Positions 1 through 7,737 are shown, counted from the first letter of the stretch. The stretch is DNA of 10,107 nt from Rhodospirillales bacterium (GCA_018664265.1 JABJOR010000438.1:1-10107); one strand, 5' to 3'. Numbers and translations: made by a program. The notes: generated from the sequence alone by a model not told the origin.

Positions 1-610
1 TTACAATATCCGGTTCTGCCTGTAGTCCCCATGGCAGACCAGGCCAGTAAACCATGTTGACGTTTTCCAGCATTGATACATATGTGTTGGAAAAATGATG
101 GGACCAGGCATAAGCAAATCGGTCCAGCATTTCATAAGCAATAACCAACCGATCTCGAAACTCACGAGAGTGAAGCGGAGCATTTTTACCGACTATACCT
201 GAAATTGAATTGCTCATGGTTCCGTCATCACGTCGATAACCATAATACTTGTCTTTACGTAACCGGGTTGCACCATCAGAGCCTTTTAAAAACGTATCTT
301 CAAATGCCTGTTCAAGCCGTGGGTTAAACTCTCTGTCAAGATAAGCTGTTAGAAATGCTTTTTTTAAAGTTTGGTGATTATGTGTTGCCAGCGTGAAAAG
401 AATACTTTCTTTTTGCCCACGTTCCGTGATGTATTTTTCAAGCTTGTCACTGGTTTCTTCTTCAAGAGTATTGACGATATGTAAATAACTCAGGGCGGCG
501 GCAACGGTAACCACGATAGCAATACGTATCCCCATTTGCAGAAGTGTTGTTACTGCAAGAGAATGATTGGGTTTCGAGTTTTCAATGTCTAGTTTCAAAA
601 ATGCCCCCAT
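1..610 (-). CDS. Membrane-bound sensor protein, N-terminal part (partial at window edge)
   Basis: The frame read leftward from the ATG at 610 stays open to the window edge, giving 203 residues and no stop. It has a short cytoplasmic lead (1-23) and one hydrophobic segment at about 24-46 (IAIVVTVAAALSYL core). A charged helical stretch at about 48-70 follows, then an extracytoplasmic-looking region with the motifs DREF (92-95), RDDGT (127-131) and YWPGLPW (188-194). From memory, ERGQKE followed by a late YWP-x-PW motif is typical of periplasmic sensor regions of membrane histidine kinases and GGDEF proteins in proteobacteria. The output domain lies outside the window, so kinase versus cyclase cannot be decided. 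No good Shine-Dalgarno precedes the ATG. A later in-frame ATG at codon 26 would delete the lead and is less likely. The gene follows the Fnr-type regulator on the same strand after 217 bases and probably has its own promoter. Confidence 0.72.
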   Translation of the reverse strand, partial: MGAFLKLDIENSKPNHSLAVTTLLQMGIRIAIVVTVAAALSYLHIVNTLEEETSDKLEKYITERGQKESILFTLATHNHQTLKKAFLTAYLDREFNPRLEQAFEDTFLKGSDGATRLRKDKYYGYRRDDGTMSNSISGIVGKNAPLHSREFRDRLVIAYEMLDRFAYAWSHHFSNTYVSMLENVNMVYWPGLPWGLQAEPDIV

Positions 611-827
611 TTTTTAACTACTTTTAGTGTAGCGTTCTTATTCGTTTTGCACAAATGACTATTTTTCATGTGCCTAAAAGAATTATTTTTTTATTGGCAA
701 ATTGTTTGGAATTAAATGCATAAATTAATTAGAGGGGCGCTTGAGAATTTAATGCGTAGTGCACAATAATACTCACGAATTTTATTATGTGACATTAAAT
801 AGAATTATGAATATTGCAGATTCCCTG
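611..827. other. AT-rich noncoding gap between regulator and sensor genes
   Basis: This 217-base gap lies downstream of the Fnr-type regulator and upstream of the sensor gene, both read leftward. It is strongly AT-rich and has no open frame with coding character. I looked for a TTGAT-N4-ATCAA Fnr box, a convincing -35/-10 pair and a stem-loop with T-run, and found none that I would defend. It presumably holds the promoter of the sensor gene. Confidence 0.5.
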
Positions 828-1571
828 TCAGGATGAGCTTTGTGCCCATTCCTGTAACGCCTGCATGTCGGAAATTTCGACAGCGCTCTTACCTAAGTTT
901 TGGGAGGATATGATGTCTGATTTTTTAAGTTTGGAAAATGTCCTGCTGATGGTTTCGGTCGTTAGGCCAAGATAATCTGCAATGCTTTCACGCCCCATAG
1001 GCAAATAAATAGCATGAGGAGATTCACCTCTGTTTATGGCTCTTTTTGACAATGATAGTAAAAACGAGCAGAGCCGCTCCATGGCTGTCTTGCGTCCCAG
1101 AAGAAGCAGTTGGTCCTGAGCCTGGATCAGTTCATTGGACGCCGTGTTCAACATCCATGATTCAAGCCGTGGGACCTTCTTGAACATATTCTCCAAATCC
1201 GCATGATTAAAACGACACAGGCGGATATTGGTTACACTCTCGGCGGAGTAGGCGTAGAATTCACTTTTGGCTATGCCTAAGAAATCACCGGGATAGAGGA
1301 AGCCTGTTACTTGCTGGCGCCCATCCGGAAGGTGTTTGTAAATTTTAGCCACGCCTTCCGTGACGTTATATAGATGTGTTGATACATCTTCTTCATTCAA
1401 AATTATCTGCTTTGCCTTCATGCTGACATTGAAGGTAAATGCAGACATTTCATTCATCTCAGCATCTGACAGAACAGTGCAGAAAACCTTGTCTTTTACC
1501 GCACACGCAGCGCATGGAGCCGCTATAGAATCGGCCCATTTTTTAACAGGTGGCTTTAACGGATAATGCAT
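828..1571 (-). CDS. Crp/Fnr-family oxygen-sensing transcriptional regulator (FnrN/FnrL type)
   Basis: This 247-residue protein has the full Fnr architecture. An N-terminal cluster-binding segment carries Cys20, Cys23 and Cys31 (C-X2-C-X7-C, the spacing of alphaproteobacterial FnrN/FnrL). A cyclic-nucleotide-binding-like beta roll runs over about 35-125 and includes Cys119 (RLCRF), the expected fourth ligand. A long dimerisation helix follows at about 128-160, then a winged helix-turn-helix at about 190-235. The recognition helix reads LTTETISR, with Glu206, Ser209 and Arg210 matching the E-xx-SR pattern that in E. coli FNR reads TTGAT half-sites. The protein is therefore expected to hold an oxygen-labile [4Fe-4S] cluster and switch genes between aerobic and oxygen-limited growth. 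The ATG at 1571 has only a weak Shine-Dalgarno (CAGGG). The gene is divergent from the SLC13-type permease. FixK and Dnr lack the cysteines, so they fit less well. Confidence 0.93.
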   Translation of the reverse strand: MHYPLKPPVKKWADSIAAPCAACAVKDKVFCTVLSDAEMNEMSAFTFNVSMKAKQIILNEEDVSTHLYNVTEGVAKIYKHLPDGRQQVTGFLYPGDFLGIAKSEFYAYSAESVTNIRLCRFNHADLENMFKKVPRLESWMLNTASNELIQAQDQLLLLGRKTAMERLCSFLLSLSKRAINRGESPHAIYLPMGRESIADYLGLTTETISRTFSKLKKSDIISSQNLGKSAVEISDMQALQEWAQSSS

Positions 1572-1596
1572 TGTTTACCCTGGCGCAGCTAAAATA

Positions 1597-1608
1597 AGAT
1601 AATTATCT
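1597..1608. promoter_or_regulatory. Perfect 12-bp palindrome upstream of the fnr-type gene
   Basis: AGATAATTATCT is its own reverse complement. It lies in the leader of the Fnr-type regulator, between the predicted -10 box and the start codon. Its centre is about two helical turns from the centre of the second inverted repeat at 1614-1630. It does not match an Fnr box. A binding site for another regulator, or chance in AT-rich DNA, are both possible. Confidence 0.35.
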
Positions 1609-1613
1609 AAAAC

Positions 1614-1630
1614 CTATATAAATTATATAG
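1614..1630. promoter_or_regulatory. 17-bp inverted repeat overlapping the fnr-type promoter
   Basis: CTATATAA-A-TTATATAG is a perfect 8-bp inverted repeat around one central base. It covers the predicted -10 box (1622-1627) of the leftward regulator promoter, a position where a bound protein would block RNA polymerase. It is made almost wholly of A and T, so chance occurrence in this AT-rich gap is a real alternative. Confidence 0.4.
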
Positions 1631-1651
1631 TTATAGTTTTGTTCGATACAA
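1622..1651 (-). promoter_or_regulatory. Predicted sigma-70 promoter for the Fnr-type regulator
   Basis: On the minus strand, TTGTAT (1651-1646, four of six matches to TTGACA) is followed after 18 bases by a perfect TATAAT (1627-1622). Transcription would start near 1615, leaving a leader of about 45 bases before the ATG at 1571. This is the best promoter match in the intergenic region. It was found by eye without scoring against background, which matters in such AT-rich DNA. Confidence 0.5.
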
Positions 1652-1725
1652 TTAAAATATATATCTATTGCCAATTTCCAACTTAATGATTTACCGACGT
1701 GCCAAGATCAGTACTATCATTCCCT

Positions 1726-3600
1726 ATGATAGAATTTACAGCAGGCCTTGATTCTTCGTTTCAGATGTGGGTTGTATTCGCCTTCATCGGTGTGGCCTTC
1801 GTTTTTTACGTGTTTGAACGCGCGTCAATGGAAATGACCTCGGTTGGGCTGATTTGTGCCTTGCTAGTGTTCTTTCACTTCTTTCCTGTTGCGGGTCCGT
1901 TTGGGGGCAATCTCGTTGATCCGGTTAGAATCCTGCACGGGTTTTCAAATCCAGCGCTAATTACGGTCCTGGCTTTGCTGGTGATCGGGCAAGGAATGGT
2001 GCGAACGGGAATACTCGATCACGGGGCACGTGTTATACTGTCGATTGTCAAAGGCAGGATGGGGTCCATTCTTGCCATGTTGTTTGCATTGATTGTGGTA
2101 ATAGTTATCAGTGCCTTTCTCAACAATATCCCTGTTGTTGTGATCTTTATTCCGATTATGCAGGCGCTTTCTGCACGGTTTGGGCAATCCGCCAGCAAGT
2201 GGATGATTCCCTTAAGTTTCGCCGCTGTCTTTGGTGGTATGACAACATTGATCGGTTCCGGCACAAACTTGCTGGTGAATGGTGCATTGATTGAAATGGG
2301 AGAAAGGCCATTCGGGTTTTTTGACTTCTCCGTACCAGGAATTGTTCTGGCCAGTGTCGGCTTGATTTATATCGTACTTGTTATTCCGCGATTGCTACCG
2401 GATCGCGATGATGCTTCCGAACAAGGCCTGCAACGCGAAGGAAAACACTTTCTGGCGCAGATTACAGTTGGCGAGAACGCCGAGTTGATAGGGGAAACAC
2501 CTGTTGGCGGAATTTTTCGTGGGTTACCGAATATGACCGTGCGGATGATTTTTTCCAATAATCAGACTGTTCTTCCACCCTTTGAAGATCATGAAGTTAA
2601 AAGTGGGGATGTGCTGGTCGTTGCGGCAACCCGCAAAGCCCTGAAAGACTCCTTATTATCAGATCCGGGATTGCTGTACCCTGTATTGGAAGACGGTGGT
2701 CATAAGGGTCACATGAAAATAATGAGCAAGCCATGGGAAGAAGGTGAGCAAATGCTTGCTGAAATCATGGTTGTTCCTGCCTCGCGCTTAATTGGAAGAA
2801 CTTTGTCTCAGGTCGGCTTTCGATATAAAACCAGTTGTGTGGTGGTTGGTATTCAAAGACGCTCGCGCATGATCCGTTCGCGTATTACCGATATTCGCTT
2901 GCAAGCAGGGGATGTTTTGTTGGTTCAGGGCCAACCAACCGATATTACCGGGCTAAAAGAATATCGTGATGTGGTGTTGATCGAGTGGTCTTCTGAAGAA
3001 TTGCCGACTTTGGATCATGCCCGACGTTCGCTTGGAATTTTTGCACTTGTTATCGCCTTGGCGGCGACTGGAACAGTTCCTATTGTTGTTAGTGCACTGT
3101 GCGGCGCTGCGGCCATGGTCGCATTTCAGGTTATCAATATTCAACAAGCTTTCCGTGCCATGGATTCCAAGATCGTGACGACGATTGCTGCGGCCCTGGC
3201 CTTGGGTGTCGCATTACAGGAAACCGGGGGGGCAACCTATATTGCTCATGGGCTGGTCAATGCTATGGATGGTCAATCTTCAACCGCCATATTGTCTATG
3301 TTTTTCCTGCTGGTTGCCGTGTCTGCAAATATCGTCAGCTCCAAGGCATGCGCAGTTTTGTTTACACCGATCGCCGTTGATATAGCCCGTGTGATCGGGG
3401 TCCCGCCAGAAGCCTTTGCCCTTGCTGTTGTGTTTGCGGCCAACTGTTCTTTTGCATCACCCCTTGGATACCAGACAAATATTCTAGTTATGGCACCGGG
3501 CGGTTACCGGTTTATTGACTTTGTAAAAGTCGGTGTTCCACTTGTGCTATTGATGTGGATTGTCTTTTCATTCTTCGTGCCCTGGTATTACGGCCTTTAA
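1726..3600 (+). CDS. SLC13/CitMHS-type permease with two TrkA-C domains
   Basis: This large inner-membrane transporter is of the ion-transporter superfamily (SLC13/DASS, CitMHS, ArsB-like). In 624-residue numbering from this ATG, the first membrane half covers about 14-225 and includes the re-entrant-type motifs SAFLNNIP (129-136) and GSGTNLLVNG (177-186). Two cytoplasmic TrkA-C (RCK-C) domains follow at about 242-312 and 342-412, recognisable by the GDVLVV and GDVLLV strands. The second membrane half covers about 434-620 and repeats the first-half motifs as SANIVSSKA and SPLGYQTNILV. TrkA-C domains in such carriers are thought to bind a regulatory ligand. The substrate (sulfate, dicarboxylate, other anion or cation) cannot be told. 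An in-frame GTG at 1699 would add nine residues. Neither start has a clear Shine-Dalgarno, and I prefer the ATG because it places the N-terminus just before the first membrane span. Its 3' end overlaps the convergent cheB-like gene by four bases. Confidence 0.9.
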   Translation: MIEFTAGLDSSFQMWVVFAFIGVAFVFYVFERASMEMTSVGLICALLVFFHFFPVAGPFGGNLVDPVRILHGFSNPALITVLALLVIGQGMVRTGILDHGARVILSIVKGRMGSILAMLFALIVVIVISAFLNNIPVVVIFIPIMQALSARFGQSASKWMIPLSFAAVFGGMTTLIGSGTNLLVNGALIEMGERPFGFFDFSVPGIVLASVGLIYIVLVIPRLLPDRDDASEQGLQREGKHFLAQITVGENAELIGETPVGGIFRGLPNMTVRMIFSNNQTVLPPFEDHEVKSGDVLVVAATRKALKDSLLSDPGLLYPVLEDGGHKGHMKIMSKPWEEGEQMLAEIMVVPASRLIGRTLSQVGFRYKTSCVVVGIQRRSRMIRSRITDIRLQAGDVLLVQGQPTDITGLKEYRDVVLIEWSSEELPTLDHARRSLGIFALVIALAATGTVPIVVSALCGAAAMVAFQVINIQQAFRAMDSKIVTTIAAALALGVALQETGGATYIAHGLVNAMDGQSSTAILSMFFLLVAVSANIVSSKACAVLFTPIAVDIARVIGVPPEAFALAVVFAANCSFASPLGYQTNILVMAPGGYRFIDFVKVGVPLVLLMWIVFSFFVPWYYGL

Positions 3601-4742
3601 AAATTTCCAGCAACAACCCGCATAACTTCACTGGGTAGAGCATCCAATGGTTTTATGGCAGCGCACAAGCCAGCCTCTGCAACAGCGCGTGGCATTCCCC
3701 AGACCACGGATGTTTCTTGATCCTGAGCTATAACATTACCGCCTGCATCAACAATATGGCGGGCACCAGCCAACCCGTCTGTCCCCATGCCTGTTAATAC
3801 GAGACACAGTATATTTTCCCCATATACTTTTATAATGCTTCGAAACATTGGATCAGCAGATGGTTTGCAAAAATTTTCAGGCTCGGTATCCAGAAGCCTG
3901 ATACGCGGATGTGGGCTTCCTGCTTCAACGATCATGTGATAGTCACTGGGGGCCATGTAGGCACACCCTGGCTGTAACTCCATGCCATCAACCCCTTCCA
4001 GACAGTCCCAATCTGTAGTTTTAGAGATGCCGTCAGCAAGGGAAGAGGTAAATCCCTTGAGCATATGCTGGGTGATGATAATGGGGCAGTTAATTTTTCG
4101 GGACAGGCCACCAAAAAATTCGTTTAATGCCCTTGGCCCACCTGTTGAAGAGGCAATGGCAATGATTTCCGGTTGGACATTTTTATAGGGCCTGATTGTA
4201 ACTGGTATCGGCTCAGCTGCTTCCAACCTGGCCAACCTGCGTCTTTCATCACGTTTGATTGGGGGGCCTAGTGGTTTGCCCGTCGGGCCATGGGCGCGCC
4301 GCTCAACGCTCTGAGTTTTTATTGTTGTTGCGAATTCGCCTTTAAATAGGCTGAGTGTTTGTTGATCTTCAAATCGGGTTGGTATGCTGAAATAATCTAT
4401 GGCTCCCCGGTCCAACCCAGTTTCTATAGCACCGCGATGTTGATCCAATTGATCTGTCGAAACCATGATGATTTTAACGTGCTCATCAATTTTAATTAAT
4501 CGGGTGATCGTGACGGGCCAATTTTCTTCAGTCTCGGATATATCGATTATCACTGCATCAAGGCCGTGATGGCGAAACGTTGTAACGGCCTGAATACCAC
4601 CTTTTTGGTGAAAGATTTTTATTTTGGATTCGTCTGATAAATAGGTTTCTATGCAGGCATATGTCTCATCAGAAGAGGTGATAACCATAACGTGGATATC
4701 ATTTGGGTCTGAATTTTTGCTGATGAGTGAAGAAATTTTCAT
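3597..4742 (-). CDS. CheB-like protein-glutamate methylesterase with degenerate receiver domain
   Basis: This 381-residue protein has the CheB layout: a receiver-like domain (about 16-125), a basic Pro/Arg-rich linker (about 145-190) and a C-terminal methylesterase domain (about 191-381). The catalytic triad is visible as Ser199 in SSTGG, His226 in TQHM and Asp322 in GMGTDG. The family hydrolyses glutamyl methyl esters on chemoreceptors and can deamidate glutamines. The receiver retains an Asp (Asp67, DAVIIDIS) where the phosphoacceptor should be. The acidic pair normally in VVDDS is replaced by Thr-Ser (VITSS, 20-24), and the conserved Lys of the PKP motif is Ile120. Activation by CheA phosphotransfer is therefore doubtful. 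No other chemotaxis gene is in view, so this may be an orphan or act in a non-flagellar pathway. The ATG at 4742 lacks a clear Shine-Dalgarno. The esterase call is firm; the role is not. Confidence 0.88.
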   Translation of the reverse strand: MKISSLISKNSDPNDIHVMVITSSDETYACIETYLSDESKIKIFHQKGGIQAVTTFRHHGLDAVIIDISETEENWPVTITRLIKIDEHVKIIMVSTDQLDQHRGAIETGLDRGAIDYFSIPTRFEDQQTLSLFKGEFATTIKTQSVERRAHGPTGKPLGPPIKRDERRRLARLEAAEPIPVTIRPYKNVQPEIIAIASSTGGPRALNEFFGGLSRKINCPIIITQHMLKGFTSSLADGISKTTDWDCLEGVDGMELQPGCAYMAPSDYHMIVEAGSPHPRIRLLDTEPENFCKPSADPMFRSIIKVYGENILCLVLTGMGTDGLAGARHIVDAGGNVIAQDQETSVVWGMPRAVAEAGLCAAIKPLDALPSEVMRVVAGNF

Positions 4743-4939
4743 GCCATGTAAATTCAGTAAATAATCGATAGTTTTTTAACATTAATTCCAAGAGGGTATA
4801 TCATTTATGCTGCGATGCAGCAATAATGAATAGTGAGCCAATTTCATACCAACCAGCATTATCTTCCTTAGAAAAAGTTGAGAATGCAAGCGTATGTTAT
4901 TTTTGAAATCAATGTCTAAATAAATAACTGACTGGAATT
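4743..4939. other. Divergent intergenic region between cheB-like gene and serC
   Basis: About 197 AT-rich bases must hold promoters for both the leftward cheB-like gene and the rightward serC-serA operon. A small inverted repeat, TGCTGC-GAT-GCAGCA, lies at 4808-4822, and TTGAAATCAA, with TTGA/TCAA arms, lies at about 4903-4912. I found no -35/-10 pair good enough to call in either direction, and no Fnr box with the proper 14-base spacing. Confidence 0.45.
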
Positions 4940-6076
4940 ATGAAAAAACCTGCAAACCCGTGTTTCTCGTCCGGACCCTGCGCTAAAAGGCCGGGGTGGT
5001 CTGTAAATGTACTTAAAGGAATTCCCAAAGGACGATCTCATCGCTCCGCTATTGGGAAGGCCAAGCTGGCTGAAGTACTGGATTTGAGTCGCTCGATTCT
5101 CAAGCTGCCGGATGATTGGCGTATCGGAATTGTTCCGGCGTCTGATACCGGGGCTGTGGAAATGGCTCTATGGTCCTTGTTGGGGACAAGAGGCGTAGAG
5201 ATGTTGGCATGGGAAAGCTTTGGTTCAGGTTGGGTTTCTGATGTTCAAAAGCAACTCAAGCTTAATGATGTGATTGTGCGTGACGCGGCCTATGGCGATA
5301 TACCAGATTTATCACAGGTCGATTTCGACCGTGACGTTGTCTTTACCTGGAATGGCACAACATCGGGTGCAAGAGTGCCAAACGGGGACTGGATTGCCGA
5401 TGATCGTGCCGGTCTGACCATCTGTGATGCGACCTCTGCGGCCTTCGCAATGGACCTGCCTTGGGACAAGCTCGATGTGGTTACTTATTCCTGGCAGAAA
5501 ATCATGGGGGGAGAAGGTGCCCACGGTATTCTTATTTTAAGCCCACGCGCTGTTGAACGTTTGGAAAGTCATACACCGGACTGGCCCATGCCGAAAATCT
5601 TCAGACTGACCAAAGGTGGCAAGTTGATTGAGGGCGTCTTCAAGGGTGAAACAATCAATACACCGAGCATGCTGGCCGTTGAAGATTGCATTGATGGTTT
5701 GAAATGGGCACAAAATGTTGGCGGGCTAGAAGGATTAATAGAACGCACTAATCGTAATGCGGAGGCAGTTGATGCCTGGGTTTCCAAAACGCCTTGGGTC
5801 GAGCATCTCGCGACGTCAGCCGATATTCGATCAACCACATCCATGTGCCTGAAAATTGTTGACCCGCGCGTGGCAGACAAGCCGGAAGACGATCAGCGTG
5901 CCCTGGTCAAAAAAATGGTTAACCTGCTCGATACGGAAGACGTTGCCTATGATATTGGCGGCTACCGTGACGCACCTCCGGGCTTGCGCCTGTGGGCCGG
6001 GGCAACGGTAGAAACCAGTGATCTGGAAGATTTGTTCCCGTGGTTGGGCTGGGCGTTCGAACAGGTCATTTCGTAA
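4940..6076 (+). CDS. serC: Phosphoserine aminotransferase (alphaproteobacterial/Methanosarcina type)
   Basis: SerC converts 3-phosphohydroxypyruvate and glutamate to O-phosphoserine and 2-oxoglutarate, the second step of serine synthesis. It can also serve 4-phosphohydroxythreonine formation for vitamin B6. The 378-residue protein is a class V fold-type I PLP enzyme. The Schiff-base Lys187 sits in YSWQK. Asp163 in CDATSA is placed to bind the PLP pyridine nitrogen. The N-terminus carries the family signature [15 protein letters not shown] (6-20), and substrate-binding residues include RSH (32-34). The sequence matches the branch found in alphaproteobacteria and Methanosarcina, not the E. coli type. 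The start is the ATG with GGA four bases upstream, immediately before the conserved N-terminal motif. serA follows after 45 bases on the same strand, so the two form an operon for consecutive steps. Confidence 0.96.
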   Translation: MKKPANPCFSSGPCAKRPGWSVNVLKGIPKGRSHRSAIGKAKLAEVLDLSRSILKLPDDWRIGIVPASDTGAVEMALWSLLGTRGVEMLAWESFGSGWVSDVQKQLKLNDVIVRDAAYGDIPDLSQVDFDRDVVFTWNGTTSGARVPNGDWIADDRAGLTICDATSAAFAMDLPWDKLDVVTYSWQKIMGGEGAHGILILSPRAVERLESHTPDWPMPKIFRLTKGGKLIEGVFKGETINTPSMLAVEDCIDGLKWAQNVGGLEGLIERTNRNAEAVDAWVSKTPWVEHLATSADIRSTTSMCLKIVDPRVADKPEDDQRALVKKMVNLLDTEDVAYDIGGYRDAPPGLRLWAGATVETSDLEDLFPWLGWAFEQVIS

Positions 6077-6109
6077 AGCTAAATTATACTTTTATAGACT
6101 TTTACAAAT

Positions 6110-6117
6110 AAGGGGGG
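6110..6117 (+). promoter_or_regulatory. Strong ribosome binding site of serA
   Basis: AAGGGGGG ends four bases before the serA ATG at 6122. It is by far the strongest Shine-Dalgarno in the window and fixes the serA start. Other genes here start without a clear one, so serA may be translated at a higher rate than serC from the shared message. Confidence 0.75.
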
Positions 6118-6121
6118 CGAT

Positions 6122-7696
6122 ATGCCCAGAGTACTGATATCCGACAAAATGAGCCCACTGGCAGAAGACTGCTTTAAACGCCGTGGTGTCGACGTTGATT
6201 ACAAACCAGGAATGACGCCGGAAGAATTGAAAGCCTGCATCGGTGATTATGATGGCCTTGCTATTCGTTCAGCTACCAAAGTCACCGAAGATATTATTTC
6301 ATCTGCCACAAATTTGAAAGCTGTTGGTCGCGCCGGAATCGGTGTGGACAATGTGGATGTGAAGGCCGCAACGGCTGCCGGTATTGTTGTCATGAACACA
6401 CCGTTTGGAAATGCCATAACGACGGCAGAACATTCCATTTCCATGATGGCGGCTCTGGCACGACAAATCCCCATGGCCAATGCTTCAACCCATGAAGGTA
6501 AGTGGGAAAAATCTCGCTTCATGGGCGTGGAGTTGATGGGCAAAGTCCTTGGCATTATTGGATGTGGCAATATCGGCTCCATTGTGGCGGATCGTGCACA
6601 AGGCTTGAAAATGCGTGTTATTGCATTTGATCCTTACCTGACGGAAGAGCGCGCTGCGGAATTGGGTATTGAAAAAGTTGATCTCGATGGATTGCTGAAA
6701 CGCGCAGACTTTATATCGCTGCATACCCCCATGACAGATGCCACACGCTGCATCATTGATGCAGACGCCCTTGCCAAGACCAAGAAAGGCATTCGCATTA
6801 TCAACTGTGCACGCGGTGGTCTGGTGGTTGAGGCCGATCTGAAAGTTGCCCTTGAAAGCGGTCATGTAGCAGGAGCCGCTTTTGATGTGTTCGAAGTTGA
6901 ACCTGCCAAAGACAGTCCTCTGTTTGGATTGGACAATGTAATCGCGACCCCGCATCTCGGTGCCTCGACCAGTGAGGCCCAGGAAAATGTTGCCTTGCAA
7001 GTGGCTGAACAAATCGCCGATTACCTGCTCGATGGCGCGGTCACAAATGCACTCAATATGCCAGCGGTAAGCGCCGAAGATGCTCCACGTCTGAAGCCTT
7101 ATATGAAACTGGTTGAACAACTCGGTGCTTTTGCAGGACAGGTCACACGCACAAACTTATTGGAAATTGATATTTGCTACGAAGGGGACGCAGCAAAGCT
7201 GAACAACAAACCATTGACGGCTGTCATCATGATGGGCCTGTTAGCACCACAGATGGAAGACATCAACATGGTATCTGCTCCAGCCATTGCAGAAGAACGC
7301 GGTATTCATGTTCGTGTTGCAACGTCTGAAAATTCCGGTGCCTATCATTCTCGTGTTGTTTTGACGGTGAAAACTGAATTCCAGACCCGTTCCATTGCTG
7401 GATCGTTGTTTAGTGGTGAACCCCGGATCATCCGCATCAAGGATATACGCATGGATGCCCAGTTGGCACCAAACATGCTGTATCTCACCAATAAAGATCA
7501 ACCGGGCCTGATCGGATCACTTGGAACCATCCTTGGTAATGCTGGCGTCAATATAGCCACGTTCCATCTTGGCCGCGCCGAACAAGGCGGTGATGCAATC
7601 GCGCTTCTGGAAATCGATGGAACACCATCCAAAGACGTGATGGATGAAATCCTCGCATTGGAGCTGGTAACACAGGCGGTGTCGTTGAAGTTTTAG
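6122..7696 (+). CDS. serA: D-3-phosphoglycerate dehydrogenase, long (ASB-ACT) form
   Basis: SerA oxidises 3-phosphoglycerate to 3-phosphohydroxypyruvate with NAD, the entry step of serine synthesis. The 524 residues match the long form of the enzyme. The substrate-binding lobe covers about 1-98 and 290-315, with GRAGIGVDN at 69-77. The Rossmann NAD domain covers about 99-289, with GCGNIG at 147-152 and Asp170 at the end of beta 2, which favours NAD over NADP. An intervening allosteric-substrate-binding (ASB) domain spans about 318-440, and an ACT domain spans about 453-524. The catalytic residues Arg231 (ARGG), Glu260 (FEVEP) and His278 (TPHLGAS) are present. ACT domains in this family commonly bind serine for feedback inhibition, but long alphaproteobacterial forms vary, so that is inference. 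It lies directly behind serC and is followed by a strong stem-loop. No serB is in the window. Confidence 0.97.
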   Translation: MPRVLISDKMSPLAEDCFKRRGVDVDYKPGMTPEELKACIGDYDGLAIRSATKVTEDIISSATNLKAVGRAGIGVDNVDVKAATAAGIVVMNTPFGNAITTAEHSISMMAALARQIPMANASTHEGKWEKSRFMGVELMGKVLGIIGCGNIGSIVADRAQGLKMRVIAFDPYLTEERAAELGIEKVDLDGLLKRADFISLHTPMTDATRCIIDADALAKTKKGIRIINCARGGLVVEADLKVALESGHVAGAAFDVFEVEPAKDSPLFGLDNVIATPHLGASTSEAQENVALQVAEQIADYLLDGAVTNALNMPAVSAEDAPRLKPYMKLVEQLGAFAGQVTRTNLLEIDICYEGDAAKLNNKPLTAVIMMGLLAPQMEDINMVSAPAIAEERGIHVRVATSENSGAYHSRVVLTVKTEFQTRSIAGSLFSGEPRIIRIKDIRMDAQLAPNMLYLTNKDQPGLIGSLGTILGNAGVNIATFHLGRAEQGGDAIALLEIDGTPSKDVMDEILALELVTQAVSLKF

Positions 7697-7707
7697 ATTG
7701 ATTACTC

Positions 7708-7737
7708 AGTACATGCATCAATAACGATGCATGTACT
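7708..7737. terminator. Stem-loop after serA, probable transcription end
   Basis: AGTACATGCATC and GATGCATGTACT form a perfect 12-bp stem around the 6-base loop AATAAC, starting 12 bases after the serA stop codon. The leftward methyltransferase-like gene ends at 7817, so the structure lies downstream of both convergent genes and could serve both. Neither side has an immediate T-run, so it is not a classical intrinsic terminator. It may act as an mRNA 3'-end stabiliser or as a protein-binding palindrome. Confidence 0.5.

Noticed and set aside
1..183. 60-codon frame on the minus strand at the left edge
   Set aside because: It is in a different frame from the 203-residue open frame that starts at 610 and has a membrane span and coherent motifs.
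1572..1725. Possible Fnr box between regulator and permease (for example TTGTTCGATACAA near 1639-1651)
   Set aside because: The arms and the spacing do not fit TTGAT-N4-ATCAA. No other match was found in this gap or in the other intergenic regions.
4878..4898. serC promoter using TTGAGA and TATGTT
   Set aside because: The spacing is only 9 bases, and no better -10 lies at 16-18 bases.
4903..4912. TTGAAATCAA before serC as an Fnr-like operator
   Set aside because: The half-sites are separated by only two bases, too close for a Crp/Fnr dimer.
6485..7120. 211-codon open frame on the minus strand inside serA
   Set aside because: It lies fully antisense to a gene with complete catalytic motifs, and its translation is rich in Cys, His and Asn with no domain pattern.
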